A stretch of DNA of 64,000 bases. Source: Rallus limicola. Taxonomy: Eukaryota > Chordata > Aves > Gruiformes > Rallidae. Location of the stretch: assembly GCA_022605955.1 (NCBI GenBank), contig JAKCOZ010000039.1, positions 3,782,001 through 3,846,000 of the forward strand. The letters are read 5' to 3'. This document shows, one piece after another, positions 38,932 to 49,870 of the stretch. Position 1 is the first letter of the stretch. Each line of letters begins with the position of its first letter. A model generated the notes under the pieces. The model was not told the origin of the DNA. It was given only the letters and a program-made list of their open reading frames with translations, and did no database searches. The translations under genes and the position numbers were made by a program.

Positions 38932-41015
38932 GAATTCTATCTGTGACAGCCTTGTCAAACCCAAGCCTTACTGATTACATTTGGCTTTTAGGCACTAATC
39001 CCCAGGGAAAGTGATTTATTTCAGCACTTGATGAGTTACTCCACCGATGGCAGTGATAATGACATTATCTTGACATAGGTTAGCATTTATAGGCCTCTTG
39101 GAAGGAGTGAGTGTTCAGGGGGGATTTAAATGAAGACAGGAGGGAAGCCACGCACGATGCTGTGAGAACAGTCAGAAATATTTGGAAAGCACGGCCCACC
39201 TGTAATAAAGAAGTATTTTATAAAGCCAGGCAAATTCTCCACTTGACCTTTCATGGGCCAAAGCAGAGAGTGCTGCCACGAGACAGCGAGCCCACAGCAG
39301 AAGGGGAGCACAGGCTGCCCACCACCTGCTCTCCTCTGCCAGCCCAGTGCCCTGCTCTCATACAGTGGAAGAGCAGGGCTGGCTTTGTCTCCTCTCATCT
39401 TGCAGCTAAACCAGGGGCAGCGGCGGGGAATGAAACCCTTCTCATGTCCTGCTCCCAACAGTGGAGTTTTTCCAGATCTAAAAAGGAAATTGAGGTGGAA
39501 GTGTGATTATCAGGGAGTAATGATGTGAAAAAAAAAATCAGAGACTAGAGCTAGGGGGTAGAAATGGGGTGTTAATGGCTAAGACTAATGTCTACATGCT
39601 TCCTCAGTAGTCAAGGAGGATAGACAGGGAAGAGGGACAGATCAGAGCAGCCAGTAGTTCCGACTCCCCTTCAGTCCTATTTTCTTCCACTGTCATAGAA
39701 TCATAGGACTCTGTCTCTAGATCAACAGAGAGAGATAAGACTCCTTAAGATGAAGGGAATACCCCCTTGAAGTTCAGGCATTAATCCTACCAAAAGAATT
39801 CACATTTCAGCTTCACATCTGCCATGGTAACTCGTGCAATACAAATCAGGTGACCCAAAAAATAAATACCCATCTTAACTAACAAGACATAGGTCAGGAG
39901 ATCCAGGAGAAAACAGAGCTGCCTTTGAGATATGTCTGATATAGGTACCACAGGAGATATGGATCAATGATATCCCAAGTTCAGCCAGTCTGAGCTATGA
40001 AGATGCTCTCTGCAATGTAGGGAATGAAACCTGAGCCCAGCCAAGACCAGAAACCACCACCAACAAAGAGCAACAGCTCTTTGGAAACCCCTTATTTTGA
40101 GAAATCCTTTCCAGTTTAGGAGAAATCTAACAGGGATCTGCAGAGTCTTGACAACCCTTTGGCAGATCCAAAGCATGCTTATTAAGGTCTCCATTGTCAT
40201 CCAGCTGGGCTAGCAATGAGCCTTCTGTACGAGGAAATGCACAATGAGCCACCCTGGGTGTGCCAAGGACATAAAATGGATGCAGCAGTGCATTTGGGGA
40301 TTGATTCATTATCTCCAAGATAACACAATCTCAGTTCTGCTGATCTGTCTTTACAGAAAATATCTCAGAAACTTACCCTGCAGAAGCAGCATCTGCAAGC
40401 ATTGTGCAGACTCGGGAGAAGGTTTTACATCTGCTGAAATTGTTCTGTCAATTTTCACTTGAGAATATGTCTCTGGAAGTGCAACGACCATGCCCCATGT
40501 CATACTGATCCAGTACTGCCCCACCTATAACAAGGAAAAGAAGAGCAGTTTCTATTTTTCAGTAATTAACTCCCATCTGAGAAGACATAGTAATTGCAAG
40601 AATAAAGGCTATTACACCTCAAAGAAATAAAAATTTATCTGGTCTCTTTTTTTCCAGCCTGAATGTTCACCTGGACCATGAAGTTGCTTCTGTTGCAAAT
40701 CAGAACTGTGATAAGATTAAATAGAAAATCTACTATTACTGGCTTTCAGTCAATAATACCTTTTAACATCCTAAGCAACGTCACATCAAGTGAGTTTCAA
40801 GCAGGACCTGCAAAATTCTATTACAGTCTTCGATAGGGAGCAAAAGGATGGATTTTAGAAAAGCAATATTTAGAAAAAAAAGAGGCAGAATTATTATATT
40901 AGCCTAGTCCTCAGAGGCTATTTTAAAATTAAAAAGCTGATTATTAAGTTTTTCACTGGGTCAGTGTCATATGTATTGTAGAAAGAAAGGAGTGGACTGC
41001 AATTTAAGGGACTTA
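38932..41015. other. unique non-coding DNA between CR1 copies
   Basis: No gene is recognised. A 16-base TCATAGAATCATAGGA at 39695-39710 resembles the CR1 terminal octamer pair but has no CR1 sequence beside it. The 38980-39290 stretch has unique, CpG-retaining texture. Frames of up to 131 codons near 39111-39506 overlap opposite-strand frames. Confidence 0.5.
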
Positions 41016-41392
41016 AAAAGAGAGGCTGAGGGACTTTTTAGCCTAGAGAAGAGGAGACTGGCTGTTTACCTATAAATACTTGAGGGGTGGGTGCCAGGAG
41101 GATGGGATCTGTCTGTTTTCAGTGGTGCCCAGTGATGGGACAAGAGGCAATGGATGTAAACATGAGCATAGGAAGTTCCACCTAAACATGAGGAGGAACT
41201 TTACTGTGAGGGTGGCAGAGCACTGGAACAGGCTGTCCAGACAGGCTGTGCAGTCTCCATCTGTGGAGATACTCAGAACCTACCCTGATGCTGTCCAGTG
41301 CTCTAGATGATCCTATTCTGGCAGGTGGGTTGGACTAGATCTCCAGAGGTCCCTTCCAAACCCTGCCATTCTGTGAATCCGTGATGCTGTGA
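41016..41392 (+). mobile_element. CR1 LINE 3' fragment
   Basis: Sense-strand CR1 tail of about 375 bases: AGAGGCTGAGGGACTTTTTAG, GTGGTGCCCAGTGATGGGAC, GGAAGTTCCACCTAAACATG, GAGCACTGGAACAGGCTG, then GGTCCCTTCC and a degenerate octamer tail near 41392. It shares the TGCCCAG-GA-GGGACAAGA variant with the copy at 60641. Its 3' end lies only about 25 bases from the 3' end of the oppositely oriented CR1 that follows. Confidence 0.93.
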
Positions 41393-42588
41393 TTTGCCAA
41401 ATTACCATAGTTATCATAAATCATAGAATGGTCTGGGTTGGAAGGGACCCCAAGGATCATACAGTTCCAACCCCTGACACAGGCAGGGACACCAACCTCC
41501 AGGCCTGGATCTACACAAGGTTGCCCAGGGCCCCATCCAACCTGGCCTTGAACATTTCCAGGGATGGGGCATCCACCACCTCTCTGGGCAGCCTGTTCCA
41601 GCACCTCACCACTCTCCCTAATTTCTGATCTAAACCTTCCCTCCTTCAACTTCAATCCATTCCCCCTTGTCCTGCCATTTTCTATCCTTTTAAAAAGTTG
41701 AATCCCCACCTGTTTCTCTGCTCCCTTCAGGTACTGGAAGGCTGCAATGAGGTCCCCCCACAGCCTTCTATTCTCCAGGCTGAACAAGCCCAGCTCCGCC
41801 AGCCTCTCCTCGTAGGGGAGGTGCTCCAGCCCTCTAATCATCTTCGTGGCCCTCCTCTGAACCGTCTCCAACAGTTCTACATCTTTCTTGTATTGGGGCC
41901 CCAGATCTGGACACAGTACTCCAGATGTGGCCTCAGAGTAGAGAGGGACAATCACCTCCCTGTCCCTGCTGGCCACCCCTCTCCTGATGGAGCCCAGGAT
42001 ACCATTGGCCTTCTGAGCTGCAAGAGCACACTGCTGGCTCATGTGAAGTTTCTCATCCACCAGAACCCCCAGGTCCTTCTCAGCAGGGCTACTCTCAAGG
42101 AGCTCTTCTCCCAGTCTGTATCTATGTCTGGGATTCCTCTGGCCCAAGTGCAACACCTTACACTTGGTAGTGTTAACCCTCATTAGGTTCACCTGTGCCC
42201 ACCTTCCCAGCCTGTCAAGATCCCTCTGGATGGCTTCCTTTCCTTCTGTGGTGTCAGCCACACCACTCAGCTTAATGTCACCTGCAAACTTGCTGAGGGT
42301 GCACTCAATTCCATCATCGATGTCACTGATCAGGATGTTCAAGAGTACCAGTCCCAAGACAGACCCCTGGGGGACACCACTTGTTATCAGCCTCCACCGG
42401 GACATAGACCCGTTGACCACCACCCTTTGTCTATGTTCTGTCAACCAGTTTCTTATCAACTGGATGGTCCACTCACCAAATCCACATCTCTCTCGGAGAA
42501 ACTGCCAGTAAAGATGAATCCTGGGGAAACTGCAGGAGGAGGTGAAGAACTGGAGATGTTTCCTCAAACACACCTGCCACGTTGGCAC
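41335..42588 (-). pseudogene. CR1 ORF2 remnant, open but catalytically mutated
   Basis: A 417-codon open frame, the longest in the window. Codons covering 41419-42500 are CR1 ORF2 from just before the reverse-transcriptase SGVPQG motif to the C-terminal tail. The first ~29 residues come from non-CR1 flank, and the last ~30 are antisense to the neighbouring plus-strand CR1. Full CR1 ORF2 proteins are several hundred residues longer and carry an N-terminal endonuclease, which is absent. The catalytic F-A-D-D is F-A-G-D. No promoter or start context supports expression, so I treat it as a fossil frame. Confidence 0.85.
41419..42500 (-). mobile_element. CR1 LINE copy with most of the RT palm-to-tail region
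   Basis: The longest CR1 piece here (about 1.08 kb), in reverse. The minus-strand frame 41335-42588 is open for 417 codons and covers the RT segment with [20 protein letters not shown] near 42350-42400, the catalytic motif region, [27 protein letters not shown] and GLFSLENRR. The motif normally F-A-D-D reads F-A-G-D, with the glycine codon at 42280-42282, so one metal-binding aspartate is lost. Fingers, endonuclease and ORF1 are absent. The frame extends past both element ends by chance. Confidence 0.96.
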
Positions 42589-45500
42589 TGCCAGTGGTGT
42601 ATGAGCAAACCCCTGTGGGGCACCAGCTCCTAAACTCCCCCTTGGTGCTATGTGTGAATTAAAATCAAAACTATAATGATAAATGAAGTTAATTGTTTAG
42701 CCATGAGGCTTAACTACCAAATAATGCAGAGAATAATACTTTTCACCATCTAGCCATATTAATTTCCATACACACCAGTGAGTTTTGAAAACAACCTGGG
42801 TCAGAGCCACCAGCAGTACGTGGCTGCTGTGCTATTCCAAACAGCCTGTCTGTGCTGAGGACAATGTAAAACATGATTTTATTAATCTTTCATTCTAATT
42901 TCATGGCACTCAGTGGTGTTTGTGACTGCACACAATGACAGGCACCAGGCCAGGGCCTGTGCTGGCACGAGCTAGGTTTGTTCCACTGACCCCAGCAGGG
43001 CCACGCTGATTTACGACAGATGAAATCTGACCCATAATTTCTGCCTCGGAAGGAATAAACGTAATGACTTCTTTATGTTTGACCCACAGTGTGGGGATAT
43101 CCCAGCATCACAAACCCAAGGGTGCCCATCTCTGCCCTCAGCTGTAGTAAACATTCCCATTCATTGCCAACCACATGACAACCTCCAGGCAAGAAGCAGA
43201 AATTGCACTGTGGCACCAGACCCATTGACTGGTTGGTTTGGCCTTGAGGGTCACAAGCCAGGGTTTTGGGAGCCTCAGTAGGCTCCAGAAGTAGGGGTTG
43301 GCTCCCAAGGCTTGCTCTGGTGGGGCCAGCTTTCAGGACCAGCCCCCTGGACAGCCACAGAAAATTGAGACCTCTCATGGAGGGAAGAGGGGTCTGACCC
43401 TTCCACGGAGTTCCCCTTGTTCTTGGTCTGATCTTCCTTGCAACACCACAGGTGTGCTTTACTTATCACCACTGCAGCCACATCACCTTTCTGCTGGCTG
43501 TCCACACCTCCTTGGCTTTCTATCGCTAAATTACCCTATTTAAGAGCTGCCATGGAGTGGGCAGGCTCCTGCATAACTGCAGGGTTTGCAGTGTGCCCTG
43601 AACGCTTCCAAACCTTGGACTGACAGGGAAGCACTTTCCAGGGGACGATTTAACCCCCACGTCCTGCTACCCGGCCTCCCGATGGTCCACCAGTGATGGC
43701 CCACAGGCAGAGAGATCGACGCAGGCCCTCTGAGGACATCAGAAGACAAAGCACTTGGGACTTGGAGCCTACTGAGGTTAAAACACAAGCACCTTAGATT
43801 GCCTCTCTCTGACGGAATCAAGCATCAGCCTGCCCAGTTCCCAGCGTGATCCATCGCCCATGGGAAGAGATGGTGAATGAGGACACACTGCTACGCTGTC
43901 CTGCGCTCACTGCAGTTTGACGAATGCTTATAAGCAGCATCTCACATAGAGCCCATTGTAGTGAATCATGCCTTGGGGCAGTGTCCTTTCTTTCCAAGCA
44001 GCAGAGGTTTAAAGAATGCATGGAAAATATTTCTCACTGGGCACACTGGTGTGGAGAAATCCAACAGCCTTTTCCCCCTGTGCTGTTCAGTCTGCACACC
44101 CTCACTTGCACTCCTCACAGCCTTCTGGCTCATGCAGCTCTTAGGATAGTATAGAACACCCGATGGTGAGCCATTTGCAATTATTTTGGGATTATTTCTT
44201 GGTCTGCAGTTAAACAGGTTCCCCGGTGATGGGCCTACGGAGCAGGATGAGAAGAACGTGCAACACAACATGCATGGAGTTCCCCCTTGCATAACCCAAG
44301 ACAACTTATCACGCCGGGGAAACCCTGGCTCTGGAAAAGTCAATGGTCACCTGCTCCAACAGCATTAGGATTTTGCCTCGTTTTGGGGATTTATTTTAAA
44401 TTGGTATTTTCCCTGTATGGAACTGAGCTATCTGTTACCTGAGGAACAGTAGCTGGGTTTGTTTTGCAAAGCATAGCTAGGAATGTCTGCCTTCCACATA
44501 GGCACAAACCAATGGCTTGGGTGTAATCATCTAAAAACCTCCTGTTGCTAAGCTGTGCCTACACAGAGTTGATTTCACTGCGCCACTTCACTTGAAGACC
44601 GGCTGACATGCAGCTGTTAACCCTACGGTGTATCTCCTTACATCTCTGAGGAGAACACACCGGTTCATTAATTTTGCCATTTTGTCTGGGAAAGATCAAA
44701 TCTGGAAACTTTTTTTTTTCTTCTCCCCCCCTGCTTCCCACTGTTCTCCCTAACTCAGTAATTATGCTGTCTGTGAGAAAACAGAGCAGAAAGGAAATTG
44801 CTTGTAAAGGACACAGTAATAAACGTGTCACGTATATCACTTAGCTGGGTTGTGTTTATTATTAACTTGGAATGGGAGAAGACTTGAGTGGCGGCGCGGG
44901 AGCACGACGGACTGGTTTCCCCTGGGGAGTGATTATCCCACATTCGGGCCGAGGGGACCCAACCCGTGCAGCGCACCTCATTAGCCGAGCCAGGGACCCG
45001 GGAGTCCTCTTGCTGCCTACACTTCTCCACAGTTCAGCAGCAAGGAATTCCCCAGCATTTCCCTCTTTGCTAATTTCCACTAACTGAGGATCTGACTAAT
45101 GTTAATTAAACCAATATGCACTGAGAATAACTCCGCTGGCTTCACATTAATGCCGGCCAACAGAGATGGAAGCCTGCCTCATGATGCCTCCTCCTTGGTG
45201 GCTGTCAACCCGATGCACTTCAGCTGGGATTAACTCAACTCTAGCACCCATAGAGATGGACCCAATGGTGGTGGCTTCATGACAAATCTCGGACAGGACT
45301 CCCAGGGTACTGGATGTGAAATCCTTGGGAAATTCTCATAGAGCTCACTGTAACCAAGATTCCTCCTTTACCACTGAAGTGTGCATATATGCAGGATAGA
45401 TTTGCTATCCTACTGTCTTGCTCCACTTCTGAGCTGTAATATAGAGTTAAATCTGTTAAACAAGTAGCTAATTGATCCAAGTTTGCTGCTGTTTTGCATA

Positions 45501-48442
45501 AGTGGAATGGCAAAAAGCAGCTCGCACATGTAGGTGAGGCTGGCCAAAGCTTACCTGGATTTTTCAGGTGTAATAATTCCCTTTATAGAAAGACCATGGG
45601 TGGGCAAACAAAAGCTGTTAAAGGTTGGCTTTAGGCTAAGGTTGGAGCTGGAGAAATGGTTTGGGAAGTCAGTTGTGTTGCTTTTGACGAAACCTGGAGC
45701 TGCTCTGCCTGGAGGTGTGAGAGTGTGGCGGCCACACCAAGATCCCAGAGCAGATACACCCTGGCTTTGAAAATAGGAGGAGGTAGGAGCAACTTCTCCA
45801 TGCTGCAAGCTGGGACCCCAGAGCCATCCCAAAACACTGAAATATCACTTGGATTTAGAGAGGACATTCAGAGCATCTGGTTTTGGGCCACATTATGGAG
45901 GTGAGTGGAAGGAAACAGATGCTCTGATGAGGGCTGGGTCATCATGATGTCCAGATCAAACAAAGACCAGTTTAGTTCTCTGTGGCTGGTCCCAGAGCAA
46001 ATACTAGAGACAATCAAGAAGAAGCCTACATGTCCCCATCTCCTTCCCTGCCACATGAAGCACTTTTCTCAGGGCGTGTGTTTTGAAAGATGCACATCGG
46101 CCTTTGTTTTGTTTTGGTTTTTTTTTCCGGAAATTAAAAAGGTGGAATCCACCCCCCCAAAAACTGTTCCTGCTTAATTTAATAAGCTCCACCAAGACAG
46201 CAATCATTGTCCTGTTTGGCTGCTGCCTCTATTCATTATACGTGTGCGTATATTGCTGTTATTTATCAGTAATCTCCTTGGAGCTATACAATGACACAAG
46301 ATTATGACATTTGCTACTCCCAGAGCTTGCTGTACCAAACACAAACAAATGATCAGCAAGAATCATAACAACTGAGCCGCTGATTTGAGCCAATCTTTTA
46401 TCTGTGCCTGGGGATTCGAGGAATGAAAAAACTGGCTCATCGGATGGTCAGGACTTTGAGTTTTTCTATGATCCCTCAGAAAAAGCAGGTACTTTGGCTA
46501 AGCAACATTTGATGATCATTCTTTCGAAGACACTAGGACTTATTCCTTGGTTTGGGCTTTTTTTTCCCCCCTCCACACATGGCATTGGTTTGAAAGTATT
46601 TAAATTGTGATTATCCCTACTTTATTGGCAACATTGAATCGTGGGGATAAGCAGAATATATGCAATAGTGAAAAAAAAAAATAAAATAAAAGCACATTTC
46701 TGAGTTAAGAAAATGAACTGTGGAGCAAAGACCACAGCGTGATTACACAAGCTTATTCACTGATGGAAATAAGTGCTGTGGCAGGCAATTATTTCCAGAT
46801 CTTACCATGCAAGAAAGGCAAACTGTTTGCTGGAGAGCATTCATGAGGGTCAGATGATGGAGGGAAAGGCCAGGAAGACAAGAAGGAAAGCTTTCACATC
46901 CTTTTTTTCAAGCTGTCACATGAAAGAAATGCCTGCAGTAACACTCAGTGAATGTGAACAGGGGATGTTTGCAAACTGCCAAAACATCCCTCAGTGGGGC
47001 AGAGAGAGGAGGGAGCAGAAAATTATTATTAAATAAAACAATAAGAGAATTGTTGCCATTTCGTGTTATTTTAGTAGCCTGGAGCTGAGAAAAGAGAACC
47101 AAGTCATGCCCATCTGGTAGGTGCTGCCACAGCACTACTACAGGTATCACACAGACTTCTCAGGTGCTCCTAGTGAGGGGCAACTCGATGTGGTTGCTGG
47201 CTGAGTGTTTAATGCCTTGAGTGTTTAATGGTGACCATGAGGAACGGATCACAGAAAGAGCAGAGTCAATAATGGTCCTGGACTTGACTTACCACCACAT
47301 AAGAAAGGCAACAGTGCCAAAAGCTTGTGCTCTGAGCCCTGTCATAGCTGCCAAATTACCTGGTCTTGTTCAGAGACCATACTGGTCCCAGTGGCATGTG
47401 TGTACACCAAACACTCCACATGCTCATAGACTTCTGCTGGGCGAGGGCTGTTGCTGTTTGCTGCTCGACCCTGAGCTTGAGGCTTGGTAGTTGTGGGGCC
47501 CCCTAGACGATGGACATCTGCCCTCAATGACAGGCAGAAATCAGCCCCTTGGAGGGTCCAGAGTTGCCTCTCTCTCCCCTTGATGGCTGAGGGGACCCGA
47601 AGCACATGTGCTTCTCGCACAGACACCTGAGTGAGGTGTTCAAAGCCCAGTGGGGTGGCTCTGGACCTCCAGGCACACGTGTGGCCATCCCAAGGCTCAG
47701 GCATACGCACATATTCCTGTGGGTACAAGAGTTCCATCAGCCCAAGGGACAGAGGAATGCTGCAGAGAAAGCTCCTCAGGAAATTCAGCCATTTGGGTGT
47801 AAGAAAGCAGCTCCTGCTATCTATAGATAACGGGCTGAAAAACAGGAAACGGGGGTCAGGAGTAGACAGCCAGTTCTCACAATGGCAGCATGATAGCAGT
47901 GACCTTCCATGGGGGTCTGCACAGTAACCCTGGCTGCTCAGTATCTTCAGAAATGGCCTGGAAAAGGGGTGAGGATTGAGGTGAGAGAGTTTGCTGCCGA
48001 TAAGAAGTAATCTGAGGACAAGGACACACTACAAGAACTGTAGACAAGGGGAGTGGTCAAAGGGCAGATGAAATTCAACACATACAACTGAAAAACTAGG
48101 TATTTGGAAGGGGAAAAGAGAGTCCTAGATTCACTATGCACACCAATGCTAATCAAGAGCTGGGTCCTCTGTTTAGCATCCACCAAATCATGAGCTCAGC
48201 CCTCAGCAGCAGTCAAGAAAGCAAGTCAGAAACACACAGAAAGGGAACGCAAATCCTAGAGGCTGGCAAGGGAAACATCACAAGCCCTGTTCTCTCTCCT
48301 TCAAAAGCATCTGCCCACAGCTGGAGATGGACTCTGGGCTGTATTTGAACCCTGGTCTAACCTAAGTGGTCAAACCTGGTCTATTGGCCACAGTGTCACC
48401 TCAGCACACATCTGGGGCAGGAGGTCTCTGCAGCACACAGCA
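42501..48442. other. unique non-coding DNA with a CpG cluster
   Basis: No gene is recognised. A compact CpG-rich spot lies at 44891-45000. Blocks at 42870-43070, 44540-45200 and 46180-46410 are unique and have conserved-element texture, by inference only. T-runs occur at 44710-44720 and 46560-46566, and an A-run at 46671-46682. Open frames up to 131 codons (47342-47737, minus) carry no known domain. Confidence 0.5.
44891..45000. promoter_or_regulatory. small CpG cluster, possible regulatory element
   Basis: Eleven CpG sites fall within 110 bases (starting GCGGCGCGGG), whereas flanking kilobases have very few. Retained CpGs suggest an unmethylated or recently acquired sequence, such as a weak promoter or enhancer core. 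It is too short to meet the usual CpG-island length, and no TATA box, transcription unit or first exon can be assigned. The regulatory reading is inference. Confidence 0.3.
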
Positions 48443-48611
48443 TCATAGAATCATAGAATGTGTTAGATTGGAAGGGACCTTTAAAGGTCACCTAGTCCAA
48501 CCCCCTGCAGTAAGCAGGGACATCTTCAGTAGGCCAGGTCACTCAAAGCCTCATCAACCCTGAATATCTCCAGGGATGGGGCCTCCATTACCTCTCTGGG
48601 CAACCTGTTCA
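48443..48611 (-). mobile_element. CR1 LINE 3' fragment
   Basis: About 170 bases of CR1 3' end in reverse: two clean octamers (TCATAGAATCATAGAATG), GATTGGAAGGGACC, CTGCAGTAAGCAGGG and CAGGGATGGGGCC, stopping at CAACCTGTTC. It is the same 3' subfamily as the copies at 16745 and 59086. Confidence 0.95.
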
Positions 48612-48672
48612 TGATTACAGCTTTCCTCATTCCGTGCCCAGTAAATTGAGAAGATATGCAAATAATATGAAA

Positions 48673-48728
48673 ATGAGGTCCCCACACCTTTCCACAAAGA
48701 ATGAGACCCCTACACCTTTCCACAAAGA
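48673..48728. repeat. 28-bp tandem duplication
   Basis: Two adjacent 28-base copies, 48673-48700 and 48701-48728, differ at three positions. They share CCTTTCCACAAAGA at the end. No function is apparent. Confidence 0.88.
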
Positions 48729-49429
48729 CAGCACAGTCCCAATCAATGACTGAAGTTCTTCCCAGCCCTAAACAATGGGGTATGAAACATAGCACACATG
48801 CAATCCCCAAAGCAAACACTAGAATACCAACCTTGGGAAGGTCCACCATGTTGTTAATTTGTCAACTTAAAAAACATACAGCAATAGGTTTGTTGCTTTC
48901 AGGTAGTTAGTAACAACTTGTATTGGCTACAGCAGGAGTCACCTGGCCATAGCAGCGATGCCATGGGTGCTCTCTCTTTTGTGCCATGTGTAGTTGTACT
49001 TTTATGATGCAGGTCTTGTTGCAGGGCTCCTGCAAGCAGCTGGACAGTTTGCCATGTGTTTTCCTCACTACAGCTTGAAATAATTCCCGAGGATGTGTTA
49101 TATCCTGAAAACTGAGACAGCCCTGGACAGAAGGAGCCGGAGAGCCGCCTGCACTCTCACTTCGAGAGCCAGTCGGTCTGTCACAAGTGGGTAAGTTACA
49201 CCAAAACACGTTTCAAGTCCCAGATTTCTCCCCCAGAGGAAAGCTTACACTCAAGGGCTCGAAATAAGCAGCACTTGTCAGAGGAAATGTGCATCATGAG
49301 AGAGGAAAGGGGGCTTGGCCTCTATCTCTGGACAGCACTGTCACTGCTGAGAGCTCCTCCGAGGTTCACAAAGTGCCACCTCAGGGTATGGCAGTGCCGA
49401 TGCCGCAGCAGCCTCCACAAGGGACAGGG

Positions 49430-49870
49430 CAGCAGGCAGAGCTGGTGGGAGACACAAGGGGACAGTGCAGGGGACAGACATGGAGGCTTGGTGGGACATG
49501 GATCGGGGAGCACTGGGGATGTACAAGGAGTTTGGTGGGGCATTCGTGAAGGTGGAAAGGGACAGGTGGGAAATGTGGGGTGCGCATGTGGAGGCCTGGG
49601 AGGTGTATGAGAGTAAAGCAACCTCTCAGGGGGGTGTGGTGGGACAAATAGAAAATCATGGGGGGACAGGCATGGGAGGACAGCAGGACACATGTCGGGA
49701 TGCAGGGAAGTGTTGGGGCACGGCGGGACACCTGGGCACATAGTGGGGTATGTGGGAGCATGGGAGAGATGGGAGGACAGGCATGGCAAGGTGTGGTGCA
49801 ACATCAGTGATGGGACACGTAGGGCTCACACAGTGGGAACACACTGGGTGGACAGAGACATGCACAGAGG
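49430..49870 (+). repeat. degenerate G-rich minisatellite-like array
   Basis: Over about 440 bases the plus strand is strongly G-rich and is built from loose repeats of GGGACA, GGGAGGACAG, CATGGNGG and GTGGGACA-type words with variable spacing (for example near 49445, 49488, 49560, 49650, 49675, 49710, 49775 and 49815). The C-rich complement opens long Pro/Cys/His-rich frames that are by-products of the repeat. The regular period has decayed, so it may be an old minisatellite. Confidence 0.6.

Noticed and set aside
39695..39710. CR1 insertion from two terminal octamers
   Set aside because: Only the TCATAGAATCATAGGA tail-like word is present, with no CR1 sequence beside it, so it may be chance or a vanished copy.
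49322..49804. 160-codon minus-strand Pro/Cys/His-rich frame as a gene
   Set aside because: It is the C-rich complement of the degenerate G-rich array, and the amino-acid make-up follows directly from the repeat.
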